A stretch of 64,000 bases of DNA, taken from positions 62,001 to 126,000 of the forward strand of contig JAGWHY010000002.1 in the NCBI GenBank assembly GCA_028873575.1. Reading direction: 5' to 3'. Under the pieces are notes generated by a model that ran no database searches, was not told the origin of the DNA, and saw nothing but the letters and a program-made list of their open reading frames with translations. A program made the position numbers and the translations under genes. Below, one piece after another: positions 7,824 to 16,320 of the stretch. The DNA is from Acidobacteriota bacterium. GTDB taxonomy: Bacteria > Actinomycetota > Acidimicrobiia > Acidimicrobiales > RAAP-2. How positions within the stretch are numbered: position 1 is the first letter of the stretch; the number at the start of each line of letters is the position of its first letter.

Positions 7824-8974
7824 TGGGTACCGTCATTGACGTTCGCCACGTCTCAAAGTCGTTCAAGATTCACCACGAGCGCCACCAGTCGCTCAAGGAA
7901 CGACTGTTGCACCCTCGCTCCGGCTCCACTGAGGTCTTTCACGCGTTGCGTGACGTGAGCTTCGAGGTCGGGGCCAATGAGACGGTCGGCATCCTCGGCC
8001 ATAACGGGTCGGGAAAGTCGACGCTGCTGAAGACCATCTGCGGGGTTTTGCAGCCCACGTCGGGAGAGATTCGCCTCCGCGGCACGCTCGCGGCGCTCTT
8101 GGAACTTGGCGCGGGATTCCAAACGGAGCTGTCGGGACGCGACAACGTGTACCTCTACGGCGCGATGTTGGGCCTCTCCAAGAGAGCCGTTGACGCCATC
8201 TTCGACGACATCGTGGCCTTTAGCGAGATCGAGCACTTCATTGACACGCAGGTCAAGTTTTACTCGAGCGGCATGTACGTGCGACTGGCCTTCGCGGTCG
8301 CGGTCAACGTCGATCCTGACTTGTTGGTGGTTGACGAGGTGCTGGCGGTCGGCGACGAGCGCTTTCAGGCGAAGTGTATTGATCGCATACGCCGGTTTCA
8401 AGAAGAAGGGCGCTCGATCTTGCTCGTCACGCACAACGCCGATCAGGTTCGCGCGCTGTGCGACCGCGCGATCGTCCTAAACGCCGGCGAGCTCATCGCC
8501 GACGGGCCCACGGCGAGTTCGCTGCGCGCGTTTCGTGAGCACCTGCTCGAGGACAACGCTGATCGTGACGAACGCCCCGCGCAGACCAACGTCACCATCG
8601 CCGCGGTCACGACGCCCACGGGATCCTTCGACGTGCGCAGTGGCGCGTCAATGCACTTCGACGTCGAAATCGATTCGCAAAGTGCTTACAGCGGTAATTT
8701 CGTGCTCGAGGTCTTTACGCGATCGGGACAGTTAGTTTCGCGCAGCGACGCCCAAGGCGCGCCGGTCAATCTTTCGCCGGGGCGTAACGTCGTGGGCGTC
8801 GATCTCGCGCAACTTCCCCTACTCGACGGGGTGTACGACCTCAACGTGGGCGTGGTGGACGCGCACGGTCACACGCGCATTGCCTGGCGTGAGCAGGCCG
8901 CGTCGATACAAGTCAGTTACGACGGCCGCGCCGGTGGCGTAGTTGAACTCGGCGCCACTATTCGCCAGCAGTAG
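7823..8974 (+). CDS. ABC exporter ATPase with C-terminal carbohydrate-binding domain (Wzt-like)
   Basis: 383 residues. The ATPase domain shows Walker A GHNGSGKST (about 59-67), signature YSSGMYVRLAFA and Walker B LLVVDEVLAVGD. From about residue 255 to the end is a beta-rich domain resembling the Wzt C-terminal module, which in O-antigen exporters recognises the finished chain end. So export here may depend on a specific terminal sugar modification (inference). ATG at 7823 is chosen because GGAG lies five bases upstream; it overlaps the permease stop (TGATG). An in-frame GTG at 7820 is the alternative. The gene end overlaps the convergent HAD gene by 17 bp. Confidence 0.87.
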   Translation: MGTVIDVRHVSKSFKIHHERHQSLKERLLHPRSGSTEVFHALRDVSFEVGANETVGILGHNGSGKSTLLKTICGVLQPTSGEIRLRGTLAALLELGAGFQTELSGRDNVYLYGAMLGLSKRAVDAIFDDIVAFSEIEHFIDTQVKFYSSGMYVRLAFAVAVNVDPDLLVVDEVLAVGDERFQAKCIDRIRRFQEEGRSILLVTHNADQVRALCDRAIVLNAGELIADGPTASSLRAFREHLLEDNADRDERPAQTNVTIAAVTTPTGSFDVRSGASMHFDVEIDSQSAYSGNFVLEVFTRSGQLVSRSDAQGAPVNLSPGRNVVGVDLAQLPLLDGVYDLNVGVVDAHGHTRIAWREQAASIQVSYDGRAGGVVELGATIRQQ

Positions 8975-9638
8975 CGCGTTCGAGTCGCGGAAAGGCGCGA
9001 AGCGCACCCAGCCGACCGAGTTTGCCCACGTCGAAGGGGAAGGTCGCGGCGCTCAGCAAGCGGCAATCGCCGCGAGAGTTGCCGTAAGCGTAAAGCACGG
9101 GGTCACCGGGGTACTGGCGCTGCTCCATCCACTCGCGCAGCCGGCGTAGTTTTTCGCTCCCGCGACAGTTGCGGCCGAGGTAGCCGCCACTTAAGTGGCC
9201 CCGCGCGTCCAGGGCGAGGCGGGTGCCGATGCCGGCGTCGACGCCCAGTGCGTCGACGATGACGTCCACGTAAATCTGCGGTGACGCCGACACGATAACG
9301 ACGTCGTGACCTTGAGCCAGGTGCCACTTCAGTCGGTTAAGCACCGGCGCGCGCCCGTGGTTCGCGAGGTGCGCGAGCGCGAATTCGCGCGAGATTGCCG
9401 TGAGGTCCTCGAACGAGCGACCCGCCAGGAGTGCGCGGAACAGCCGCTCTTTGGCCTGGTCAGCACGGTAACCCGAGCGCAACGCGCCGACGGCGAGGGG
9501 GAGGGCGAGGCGAAGCGCGGCGCCGTAGGCGGCACGAGGTCCGGCGACCGTACGCAGCCACTTAAAGACGCTGCCACCTTCGGTCAAGGTGCCGTCGAGG
9601 TCAAAGGCGGCTACGACCCCCGAGTTTGGTTTCGACAT
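8958..9638 (-). CDS. HAD-superfamily IB phosphatase (SerB-like)
   Basis: 226 residues. Motif I is FDLDGTLT near residue 13, motif II is VIVSASP, and motif III/IV is the YGNSRGD segment. That pattern and the helical cap belong to the IB group, which includes phosphoserine phosphatases and lysophospholipid-linked phosphatases. The substrate cannot be read from the sequence. No membrane span or signal peptide is seen. It converges on the exporter ATPase gene with a 17-bp overlap and is divergent from the peroxiredoxin gene. Confidence 0.8.
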   Translation of the reverse strand: MSKPNSGVVAAFDLDGTLTEGGSVFKWLRTVAGPRAAYGAALRLALPLAVGALRSGYRADQAKERLFRALLAGRSFEDLTAISREFALAHLANHGRAPVLNRLKWHLAQGHDVVIVSASPQIYVDVIVDALGVDAGIGTRLALDARGHLSGGYLGRNCRGSEKLRRLREWMEQRQYPGDPVLYAYGNSRGDCRLLSAATFPFDVGKLGRLGALRAFPRLERATAGE

Positions 9639-9701
9639 TCGTACAGTCTTTCAGGCCGATGGTCGGGCGCGTACCTATTTCCTACAAAGCGAATAGATTT
9701 A

Positions 9702-9730
9702 TTGAACAATCGTGACGCGACCACTAAGGT
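9702..9730 (+). promoter_or_regulatory. Sigma-70-type promoter of the peroxiredoxin gene
   Basis: TTGAAC (9702-9707), a 17-bp spacer, then TAAGGT (9725-9730). The start point would be near 9737, giving a leader of about 38 bases that contains AAGGAG before the ATG at 9775. Confidence 0.6.
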
Positions 9731-9774
9731 AAAGACGATCAGTCAAGGGACTGGCACGCTTTCAAGGAGTAGTT

Positions 9775-10410
9775 ATGACAATTCGTCTCGGCGACGTCGC
9801 GCCCGACTTTACGGCCGACACGACTGAAGGTCCCATCAGCTTTCACGAATGGTTGGGTGACGGCTGGGGGATTCTCTTTTCGCACCCGAAGGACTTCACC
9901 CCGGTGTGCACGACGGAACTTGGTGGATTCGCCGCACGCAAGGCCGAATTCGATCAGCGCAACACCAAGTTGATCGCGGTGTCGGTTGACGACGTCGAAT
10001 CGCACAATCGTTGGAAGGCCGATATCGGCGAGACCTCCGGGACGCCTTTGAACTTTCCCATTATCGGTGACGAGAAGCACACGGTCGCGGACCTCTACGG
10101 CATGATCCACCCCAACGCGAACGACACGTTGACGGTGCGCAGCGTCTTCATTATCGGGCCGGATAAGAAGGTCAAGTTGACCTTGACCTACCCCGCCTCG
10201 GTGGGCCGCAACGTTGACGAGATCGTGCGCGTGCTGGACTCGTTGCAGCTCAGCGCGCAGTTCCCCGTGTCGACGCCGCTCAACTGGAAGGACGGCGATG
10301 AGGTCATCATCGCCGGATCTGTCAGCGACGAAGAGGCGACCGCCAAATTCCCGAAGGGTTTCCGCAAGGTGAAGGACTACCTGCGTTTCACGCCGCAGCC
10401 GAACAAGTAA
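9775..10410 (+). CDS. 1-Cys peroxiredoxin (Prx6 group)
   Basis: 211 residues. The peroxidatic cysteine is Cys45 in FTPVCTTEL, preceded by HPKDF as in the Prx6 group. No resolving cysteine follows at the 2-Cys position. The long C-terminal domain (about 150-211) with PVSTPLNWKDGDEVI is also typical of Prx6. It reduces hydrogen peroxide and organic hydroperoxides in the cytoplasm; the electron donor is unknown. AAGGAG lies six bases before the ATG. It has its own promoter and a strong hairpin downstream, so it appears to be a single-gene unit. Confidence 0.93.
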   Translation: MTIRLGDVAPDFTADTTEGPISFHEWLGDGWGILFSHPKDFTPVCTTELGGFAARKAEFDQRNTKLIAVSVDDVESHNRWKADIGETSGTPLNFPIIGDEKHTVADLYGMIHPNANDTLTVRSVFIIGPDKKVKLTLTYPASVGRNVDEIVRVLDSLQLSAQFPVSTPLNWKDGDEVIIAGSVSDEEATAKFPKGFRKVKDYLRFTPQPNK

Positions 10411-10433
10411 CCTTCACGTTTCACGCAGTTCAT

Positions 10434-10462
10434 CGAGACGGCCGCCGTTGGCGGCCGTCTCG
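10434..10462 (+). terminator. Hairpin terminator after the peroxiredoxin gene
   Basis: A perfect 13-bp stem (CGAGACGGCCGCC and its complement) with a GTT loop, 24 bases after the stop. There is no U-run, so it is the U-less type often seen in actinobacteria. Confidence 0.65.
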
Positions 10463-10508
10463 TGGCGTGACGACCACCTACGCGACCAGCCCCAGAGAAT
10501 GAGAGATC

Positions 10509-11351
10509 ATGACGAACCAAGCCACCTTCACCTACGCCGACCAGACGGTGCGACGCCTGGGCTACGGCGCGATGCGCATTACCGGCCCCGGCGTGTGGGG
10601 CTGGCCCGAGGACGTTGACCAGGCCCGAGCGGTGCTGCGTCGCGCCGTCGAGCTCGGCGTTGACTTCATCGACACGGCGGACTCCTACGGTCCCGAGGTG
10701 TCCGAGACGTTGATTCGCGAGGCGCTGCACCCCTACGGCGACGTGCGCGTGGCGACCAAGGCCGGCCTCCTTCGCACCGGCCCCAACGTCTGGGTGCCTT
10801 GTGGTCGACCGGACTACCTGCGCCAACAGTGCGAGCTTTCGCTACGTCGCCTCGGGGTGGAACGTCTCGATCTCTTTCAGTTGCATCGCGTCGACCCCAC
10901 CGTGGCGGCCGACGAGCAGTTCGCACTCCTTCGGGCGCTGCTCGACGAGGGCAAAGTGGCGGCCGTTGGTCTGAGCGAAGTGACCGTGGCCCAGATTGTG
11001 GCCGCGCGGTCAATCGTGCCCATCGCGACCGTTCAAAATCATTACAACCTCAGCAATCGTCAGAGCGAAGACGTCCTCGACTACTGCGAAGCCAACAACA
11101 TTGGCTTCATTCCGTGGTATCCGGTGGCCGCGGGCGTCCTCGCGCGACCCGGTGGTCCGTTAGACGCCCTCGCGAGTGAACAGGGTCTGAGCGTGGCGCA
11201 ACTCTCCTTGGCTTGGCTCTTAGCCCGATCTCCGGTCATGATGCCCATCCCCGGGACGTCGAGCGTCGCGCACCTCGAGGAGAACTGCGCGGCGGCGAAC
11301 GTTGAGCTCGACGAGTCCACGTTGGCGCGCCTGGCCGAGTTGAGCCTCTAG
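10509..11351 (+). CDS. Aldo/keto reductase
   Basis: 280 residues, TIM-barrel NADPH oxidoreductase. The catalytic tetrad is visible: Asp55 and Tyr60 in [10 protein letters not shown], Lys84 in VATKAG and His126 in LFQLHRVD. The late [13 protein letters not shown] block binds the cofactor. It is closest in style to the YdbC/plant oxidoreductase group of the superfamily; the substrate is not known. GAGAG precedes the ATG by about four bases. Its stop overlaps the convergent acyl-CoA synthetase gene by four bases. Confidence 0.9.
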   Translation: MTNQATFTYADQTVRRLGYGAMRITGPGVWGWPEDVDQARAVLRRAVELGVDFIDTADSYGPEVSETLIREALHPYGDVRVATKAGLLRTGPNVWVPCGRPDYLRQQCELSLRRLGVERLDLFQLHRVDPTVAADEQFALLRALLDEGKVAAVGLSEVTVAQIVAARSIVPIATVQNHYNLSNRQSEDVLDYCEANNIGFIPWYPVAAGVLARPGGPLDALASEQGLSVAQLSLAWLLARSPVMMPIPGTSSVAHLEENCAAANVELDESTLARLAELSL

Positions 11352-13108
11352 GCGGGCTCGGCGATCAGCGAGTCGCGCAACTCGCGCTTGAGTACCTTGC
11401 CCTGGGGGTTCCTCGGCAGCGCGACGGCGCGAAAGAAAAACCGCGTCGGCACTTCAAACTTCGCGAGGCGCGCGCCGACGTGTCGCGCGAGTTCTTCGGC
11501 TTCGAGTACGGCACCTGGTCGAAGAACGACGACGGCCGCCACCTCTTCGCCCAGCGTGGGGTGCGGCAGGCCCACGACGGCGCAGTCCCCGACGGCGGGG
11601 TGTTCGAAGATGGCCGCTTCGACGATGACCGAGTAAATGTTCTCGCCACCGCGAATGATCATGTCCTTGGCGCGGTCAACGATGTACACGAATCCCTCGT
11701 CGTCGATGCGCGCGACGTCGCCGGTGTGCAGCCAGCCCTTGGTGAACGACTTCGCGGTCTCATCGGGTTTATTCCAGTAGCCGCGCACGACGTTGGGTCC
11801 CTTGATCCAGAGTTCACCCACGACCGTGGGACCGCGAGGGAGATCGTCGGTGGGCTCGTCGCCCTCGAAGTCATCGGGCACGATCGCGAGTTCACACACC
11901 GGCACCGCAGGACCGCAACTGTCGGGTTTGGCGACGTAATCCGGTCCGGCGTTCAAGCAGACCGCGGCCGAGGTTTCGGTGAGGCCGTAGCCGTTGCCCG
12001 GTTGGGCTTTCGGAAAGGCCGCGCGCAGACGTCGCACGAGGTCCGGCGGTGCGGGCGCGCCGCCGTAGGAGACACTCCGCACGCTCGACGTGTCGAACTG
12101 CGCAAAATCCGGGTGGTCCAGGATTTGCATGGCGATCGTCGGCACGCCACCAATCATGGTGATGCGTTCACTTTCGATGAGTTTGAGCGCGCGTCGTGCG
12201 TCGAAGTGGTGCATCATCACCATCTTTCCGCCGGCCGCCGTGTTGACCGTCATCGTGGCGAGGCAGCCGGTGGCGTGAAAGAGAGGAATATTCAAGAGCC
12301 CGGCGTTTTGCGTACTCGCGCCGGAGTCGTCGACGTTGCCCGTGGCGAAACGCAACGTTGAGCGTTGGCTTACGAAAAACAGACTCATCAGATTCGCGTT
12401 GACGTTGCGATGAGTGCCGACCGCTCCCTTAGGTCGCCCGGTCGTGCCCGAGGTATAAAACATGGTCGCGTCATCGTCGGTGTCGACGTCGACGTCGGGT
12501 GGGGTCGCCTCGGGATCGACGTCACCGAGGAACTCATCGAAGCTCACCAACTCCAACCCCGGTACGTCGTCGCCAACCCGAGCGCTTCGTGAGGGGTCTT
12601 CGCTTAGGACTACCACGCAACGCAGTTCGGGCAATTCGTTGAGGTGGTGGCGAACGCGTTCGAGACGCTCTTCGTCGATGAAGATCACTTTCGAGCCCGA
12701 GTCCGCGAAGCCGTAGAGAAGTTCGTCGGTGGTCCACCACGCGTTGATCGGCACCACGACCGCGCCCGACAACACCGTGCCCCAAAACGCCATAACCCAT
12801 TGGGGGAGATTTCGCGCCGCAATCGCGACCCGGTCACCTTTTTCGACGCCCCGATCCTGGAGGCGTGTCGCCAGGGTGGCGGCAATGCGGTAGTGCTGCT
12901 CGAAGGTGAAGCGCTGATCTTCGTAAACCAGGAAATCTCTCGAACGATGGTTGAGTGACATGTCGAAGACTTGGCGAAGGGTTGACGGTGCGTTCTTCCA
13001 CACGTTCATTTCGACGCCGTTGACGACCCGTCGCTCCACTTCAAACATCTGTCCGGGCGCCGTCATCTGCGCGGTGGCGTCACCTATCGAAAGAGGAGAA
13101 TCGGTCAT
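11348..13108 (-). CDS. AMP-forming acyl-CoA synthetase (FadD-like)
   Basis: 586 residues, adenylate-forming family. It has the P-loop motif [16 protein letters not shown], the YGLTETSA motif, the hinge [23 protein letters not shown] and the C-terminal catalytic lysine in [12 protein letters not shown]. It should activate a carboxylic acid, probably a fatty acid, to its CoA thioester. Chain-length preference cannot be read. It lies 11 bp downstream of orn on the same strand. A WS/DGAT acyltransferase, which would consume acyl-CoA, is encoded about 1 kb away on the other strand. Confidence 0.9.
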   Translation of the reverse strand: MTDSPLSIGDATAQMTAPGQMFEVERRVVNGVEMNVWKNAPSTLRQVFDMSLNHRSRDFLVYEDQRFTFEQHYRIAATLATRLQDRGVEKGDRVAIAARNLPQWVMAFWGTVLSGAVVVPINAWWTTDELLYGFADSGSKVIFIDEERLERVRHHLNELPELRCVVVLSEDPSRSARVGDDVPGLELVSFDEFLGDVDPEATPPDVDVDTDDDATMFYTSGTTGRPKGAVGTHRNVNANLMSLFFVSQRSTLRFATGNVDDSGASTQNAGLLNIPLFHATGCLATMTVNTAAGGKMVMMHHFDARRALKLIESERITMIGGVPTIAMQILDHPDFAQFDTSSVRSVSYGGAPAPPDLVRRLRAAFPKAQPGNGYGLTETSAAVCLNAGPDYVAKPDSCGPAVPVCELAIVPDDFEGDEPTDDLPRGPTVVGELWIKGPNVVRGYWNKPDETAKSFTKGWLHTGDVARIDDEGFVYIVDRAKDMIIRGGENIYSVIVEAAIFEHPAVGDCAVVGLPHPTLGEEVAAVVVLRPGAVLEAEELARHVGARLAKFEVPTRFFFRAVALPRNPQGKVLKRELRDSLIAEPA

Positions 13109-13119
13109 CGCAGTGGAGG

Positions 13120-13668
13120 TTATCCCTTGATCGTGAGGTCGCGGAAGACGCGCTCGCGGTAGTCAACGAGTTCGTCAATGGATTCGCGCACGTCGTCGAG
13201 CGCCCGGTGCGTGCTGGACTTGTCACGTTGGGCGGCGAGGAGATCGGGGTACCAGCGCTTGACCAGTTCTTTGATCGTCGACACATCGACGTTGCGGTAG
13301 TGGAAGTGCGCCTCAAGGTTGGGCATGTATTCCTGCAGAAAACGTCGGTCCGTACCAATGGAGTTGCCGCACAACGGAACCGATCGCGCGTCGGGAACGT
13401 GGCGGCGGATGAAGGCCAGCGTCTCGGCCTCCGCCTGAGCGACCGAGACGGTCGACGAAGTGATAAGGGGGAGTAGGCCCGACTTCGTGTGCATTTCCTT
13501 GACGAAATTACCCATCTGCGCGAGTTGCTCAGGCGTGGCGTGAACGACCAAGTCCGGACCTTCTTCGACGACGACCAGATTGTCGTCGGTCACGATGGTG
13601 GCGATCTCAACGATCACGTCTCGAGAAGGGTCGAGCCCTGTCATCTCCAGGTCCATCCACACGAGCAC
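13120..13668 (-). CDS. orn: Oligoribonuclease
   Basis: 182 residues, DEDDh exonuclease. It degrades the 2-5 nucleotide ends of RNA, including pGpG. The first acidic pair is in VWMDLEMTGLDP, and IVEIATIVTDDNL, LCGNSIGTDRRFL and the C-terminal HRALDDVRESI motif complete the active site. The GTG start at 13668 follows a TAGTCT box by six bases with no ribosome-binding site. It is divergent from dut across 56 bp and precedes the acyl-CoA synthetase gene. Confidence 0.95.
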   Translation of the reverse strand: MLVWMDLEMTGLDPSRDVIVEIATIVTDDNLVVVEEGPDLVVHATPEQLAQMGNFVKEMHTKSGLLPLITSSTVSVAQAEAETLAFIRRHVPDARSVPLCGNSIGTDRRFLQEYMPNLEAHFHYRNVDVSTIKELVKRWYPDLLAAQRDKSSTHRALDDVRESIDELVDYRERVFRDLTIKG

Positions 13669-13674
13669 TCTGCG

Positions 13675-13680
13675 AGACTA
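13675..13680 (-). promoter_or_regulatory. -10 box (TAGTCT) for leaderless orn
   Basis: TAGTCT on the minus strand, six bases before the GTG at 13668. Confidence 0.55.
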
Positions 13681-13682
13681 CT

Positions 13683-13702
13683 GAACTCCTTGGAACTCCT
13701 TG
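13683..13702. repeat. Tandem 10-bp repeat between orn and dut promoters
   Basis: GAACTCCTTG occurs twice in direct succession, one helical turn apart, exactly between the orn and dut -10 boxes. It could be a two-site operator serving both genes; the function is unknown. Confidence 0.6.
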
Positions 13703-13712
13703 GCGCGACCAG

Positions 13713-13718
13713 TAGCCT
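13713..13718 (+). promoter_or_regulatory. -10 box (TAGCCT) for leaderless dut
   Basis: TAGCCT, then six bases (TCGCCC), then the ATG at 13725. No ribosome-binding site. Confidence 0.55.
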
Positions 13719-13724
13719 TCGCCC

Positions 13725-14159
13725 ATGGACCTCGCGTTTTGTGCCCTACACCCTGACGCCGTCGTGCCCCAGTACGCCCATCCCGGAGACGCGGGACTTG
13801 ACCTGATTGCCGTGGCGTCGTTGACCTTGCCGCGACGGGGTGGTCGAGGCTTGGTCGCGACGGGGCTTTCTGTGGCGATTCCGGAAGGCTACGCCGGTTT
13901 TGTCCTTCCCCGTAGTGGCCTCGCCACTCGCCACGGAGTGACCTGCGCGAACGCCCCCGGTCTCATCGACGCCGGTTATCGAGGCGAGATTCGCGTGGCG
14001 CTCGTGAATCTCGACGCCGACGAGGACTACGAAGTGCGCGTGGGCGATCGCGTCGCGCAGTTGGTCGTGCTCGCGGTACCAAGTTTCCTTCCCCACCTGG
14101 TGGAAGAGTTGCCGCATAGTGCGCGCGGCGACGGTGGCTTTGGGAGCACGGGTCGTTGA
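13725..14159 (+). CDS. dut: dUTP pyrophosphatase
   Basis: 144 residues, trimeric dUTPase. All five motifs are present: PGDAGLDL, PRSGLATRHG, APGLIDAGYRGEI, RVGDRVAQLVV and the flexible P-loop-like end RGDGGFGSTGR. It converts dUTP to dUMP, limiting uracil in DNA and feeding thymidylate synthesis. The stop overlaps the next gene's TTG start (TTGA), so the acyltransferase is translationally coupled to it although the two functions are unrelated. Confidence 0.96.
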   Translation: MDLAFCALHPDAVVPQYAHPGDAGLDLIAVASLTLPRRGGRGLVATGLSVAIPEGYAGFVLPRSGLATRHGVTCANAPGLIDAGYRGEIRVALVNLDADEDYEVRVGDRVAQLVVLAVPSFLPHLVEELPHSARGDGGFGSTGR

Positions 14160-15586
14160 CGACGTACCTCAACCCACTCGATAGTGCGTTCCTCATATTG
14201 GAAAACGAGGGTGCGGCGATGCGTATTGGCGCGGTGCTCGAACTCGACGACGACGGCGTCCTCGACGCGTCGGCGCGCTTCGCGCAGATCCGCCACAACA
14301 TTGCCGAACGCTTGCACGAAATCCCCGTCTTGACGAAGCGCGTCGTACGGGCCCCGTTCGATTTGGCGTGGCCGATACTCGTCGAAGACCAGTCCTTTGA
14401 TCTTGATCGCCATTTGGTGCGCGTGGCGCTGCCGAGTCCCGGCACGCCGGCTCAGTTTGACGCGTTGATTGCCGATTATTTTTCGCGCCCCCTTTCGCCG
14501 GAGCGGCCCTTGTGGCAAATGCTCGTGATCGAGGGACTGGCGAGTGGGCGCTGCGCACTCGCGCTCAAGATTCATCACGCGCTCGCCGACGGCGTGTCGG
14601 GCGCCGAAACCTTCGCGAATCTCTTCGATATCTCGCCCGACGTGCGACCCCCACTCGCGCGCGACCCGAGCGAGGATCCCGCCGAGGTCGCGACGCCCTT
14701 TGGCTTGGTGTGGTCGAACCTTCGACGTTTGGTGGCGACGCCGAGTGCCGTGCTCGACGTGGCGTCGTCGTGGATTGGTCGCGTGGAGGAGGTCGCCCGC
14801 GCGATCGTGCGCTTCGTTCTCTCTCGTGCCCGCCGCGCCGCGTCGGGACAACCGTCTATCTTTGACGCGCGCCGCAGCTCCTTGAACGCCGCGCCGGGCG
14901 TTGACAAGGCCTATCACCGTCATCAGGCGGCGCTCGCCGACGTCAAACGCGCCGCGAAATCGCGTGGGGCCAGCGTCACCGACTTCGTCGTGGCGAGCGT
15001 GGGCGGCGCCCTTGCGCGTTTCCTCAACGAGCGCGGCGAGCAACTCAAACGAGACCTCATCGCCTTCGTGCCCATCAACGTGCGTCCCGAGGGCGAGAGC
15101 GACCAGTTGGGCAATCAGATCTCGGGCATGCTCGTGCGTCTCCACACTGACGTCACCGACCGGGAAGAGCGGCTCTCGCGGGTATCGCGAGACGCGAAAG
15201 CGACCGTGGGCGAGCAGCGACGTCTACGGGCCAAGATCTTTATGGACGTCCCGCGACTGCTCGGGCCGGCGCTGGTGTCCTGGGGCGGTCGCGTGATCGG
15301 GACGCTCGGCCTGTTCAACTACCTCCCGCCGATGGCGAATCTCATGATTTCGTCGGTACCGGGGCCGCCCCTGCCGTTGTGGGTGAGCGGGCGTCGCGTT
15401 CGCTCGGCGTCGCCGGTGGGCCCCCTGTTCGCCAGCTTCGCTCTCAACGTGACCGTCCTGGGTTTTGAAGAGAATCTCGAATTTGGTCTCTTGGGCTGCG
15501 CCCGACAACTTCACGATTTGGCGCGGCTACGCGACCTCGTCGCCGAAGAGGTCGCGTGGTACGTCGCGAACACGCCCGCTGTATGA
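14156..15586 (+). CDS. Wax ester synthase/diacylglycerol acyltransferase (WS/DGAT family)
   Basis: 476 residues. The catalytic HHxxxDG motif is HHALADG at 140-146. The family esterifies acyl-CoA to diacylglycerol or long-chain alcohols, making storage lipid in actinobacteria. The N-terminal LNPLDSAFLILENEGAAMRIGAV block is also standard. The start is TTG at 14156, overlapping the dut stop by four bases. The nearby acyl-CoA synthetase could supply substrate, although it is on the other strand. Some family members are not lipid enzymes, so storage-lipid synthesis is an inference. Confidence 0.88.
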   Translation: MTTYLNPLDSAFLILENEGAAMRIGAVLELDDDGVLDASARFAQIRHNIAERLHEIPVLTKRVVRAPFDLAWPILVEDQSFDLDRHLVRVALPSPGTPAQFDALIADYFSRPLSPERPLWQMLVIEGLASGRCALALKIHHALADGVSGAETFANLFDISPDVRPPLARDPSEDPAEVATPFGLVWSNLRRLVATPSAVLDVASSWIGRVEEVARAIVRFVLSRARRAASGQPSIFDARRSSLNAAPGVDKAYHRHQAALADVKRAAKSRGASVTDFVVASVGGALARFLNERGEQLKRDLIAFVPINVRPEGESDQLGNQISGMLVRLHTDVTDREERLSRVSRDAKATVGEQRRLRAKIFMDVPRLLGPALVSWGGRVIGTLGLFNYLPPMANLMISSVPGPPLPLWVSGRRVRSASPVGPLFASFALNVTVLGFEENLEFGLLGCARQLHDLARLRDLVAEEVAWYVANTPAV

Positions 15587-15587
15587 G

Positions 15588-15616
15588 TTGGCCACGCGGG
15601 TCGTGGCGGCTAAGAT
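15588..15616 (+). promoter_or_regulatory. Promoter of tRNA-Gly
   Basis: TTGGCC (15588-15593), a 17-bp spacer, TAAGAT (15611-15616). The predicted start lies just before the mature tRNA at 15628. Confidence 0.6.
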
Positions 15617-15627
15617 AGACCCACCTC

Positions 15628-15703
15628 GCGGACGTAGCTCAGTTGGTAGAGCGCGACCTTGCCAAGGTCGAGGTCGCCGGTTCGAGCCCGGTCGTCCGCT
15701 CCA
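15628..15703 (+). tRNA. tRNA-Gly (anticodon GCC), CCA encoded
   Basis: Cloverleaf with acceptor GCGGACG/CGTCCGC, D-arm GCTCAGTTGGTAGAGC, anticodon stem GACCT/AGGTC around TGCCA and a T-arm with TTCGAGC. The anticodon GCC reads GGC and GGU. Discriminator T and a genomic CCA are present. Confidence 0.95.
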
Positions 15704-15705
15704 GG

Positions 15706-15735
15706 AAATCGCCGGCCCTCGCGGGCCGGCGATTT
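15706..15735 (+). terminator. Hairpin terminator after tRNA-Gly
   Basis: A perfect 13-bp stem, AAATCGCCGGCCC and its complement, with a TCGC loop, beginning two bases after the tRNA CCA. The stem ends in an ATTT tract but no long U-run follows. Confidence 0.8.
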
Positions 15736-15810
15736 GTCATTCGTCGCTGCCGCGAACCCTTTACCGAAAATTGGCGTGCGCGCGTCTTCTCTTTCACGGG
15801 TCGCCTCTCG

Positions 15811-15816
15811 TAAGGT
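15811..15816 (+). promoter_or_regulatory. -10 box (TAAGGT) for a leaderless GNAT gene
   Basis: TAAGGT, six bases, then the GTG at 15823; no ribosome-binding site. Confidence 0.5.
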
Positions 15817-15822
15817 GGCGTC

Positions 15823-16290
15823 GTGAGCGTTTCACTTCAGCCCATGACGCCCGGTGAACTCGTCGCGTGGCTGCCCGGCGTCATGGAGGACTACGTGCAC
15901 CAGCGCGTCCTCGCCGGTGAGGACGAAGCTGCGGCCCGCGCGACCGCGGCCGCCCAGACCGAGGAGCTCGCGCCCGGTGGAGTAGCGGCGGAGGGCCAGC
16001 ACTTTTTCTGGCAGCGCGACGGTGACGCCGTCGTCGGCGCCCTGTGGCTGGGGCGAACGCTGCAGAGGTTGACGGACTCGTGGTACGTCTATTTCGTGGT
16101 CGTTCACGACGAGTTTCGTGGACGGGGCTATGGTCGAGCGGCGATGCTCGCCGCGGAAGAGTGGACCAAGCGACAAGGCGCGCGCTACTTGGGCCTCAAC
16201 GTCTTTGGTCACAATCACGTGGCGCGGAACCTCTACGAATTGTTGGGTTACGAAACGATGGCGACGCAGATGCGCAAGGAACTCGCGTGA
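15823..16290 (+). CDS. GNAT-family N-acetyltransferase
   Basis: 155 residues. The acetyl-CoA site is VVHDEFRGRGYGRAAMLAAEEW, matching motif A (Q/R-x-x-G-x-G/A), and the family's C-terminal ending LGLNVFGHNHVARNLYELLGYE is clear. The substrate is unknown. The N-terminal third (about 1-60) is acidic and Ala-rich. It is the first gene after tRNA-Gly, and the hydrolase gene follows after 30 bp. Confidence 0.85.
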   Translation: MSVSLQPMTPGELVAWLPGVMEDYVHQRVLAGEDEAAARATAAAQTEELAPGGVAAEGQHFFWQRDGDAVVGALWLGRTLQRLTDSWYVYFVVVHDEFRGRGYGRAAMLAAEEWTKRQGARYLGLNVFGHNHVARNLYELLGYETMATQMRKELA

Positions 16291-16320
16291 ACGCGCGCCA
16301 CTGGTTCGCGCGCGACGTCA

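Noticed and set aside
14027..15145. A 372-codon open frame antisense to dut and the WS/DGAT gene
   Set aside because: It spans two genes with intact catalytic motifs on the plus strand and has no recognisable domain.
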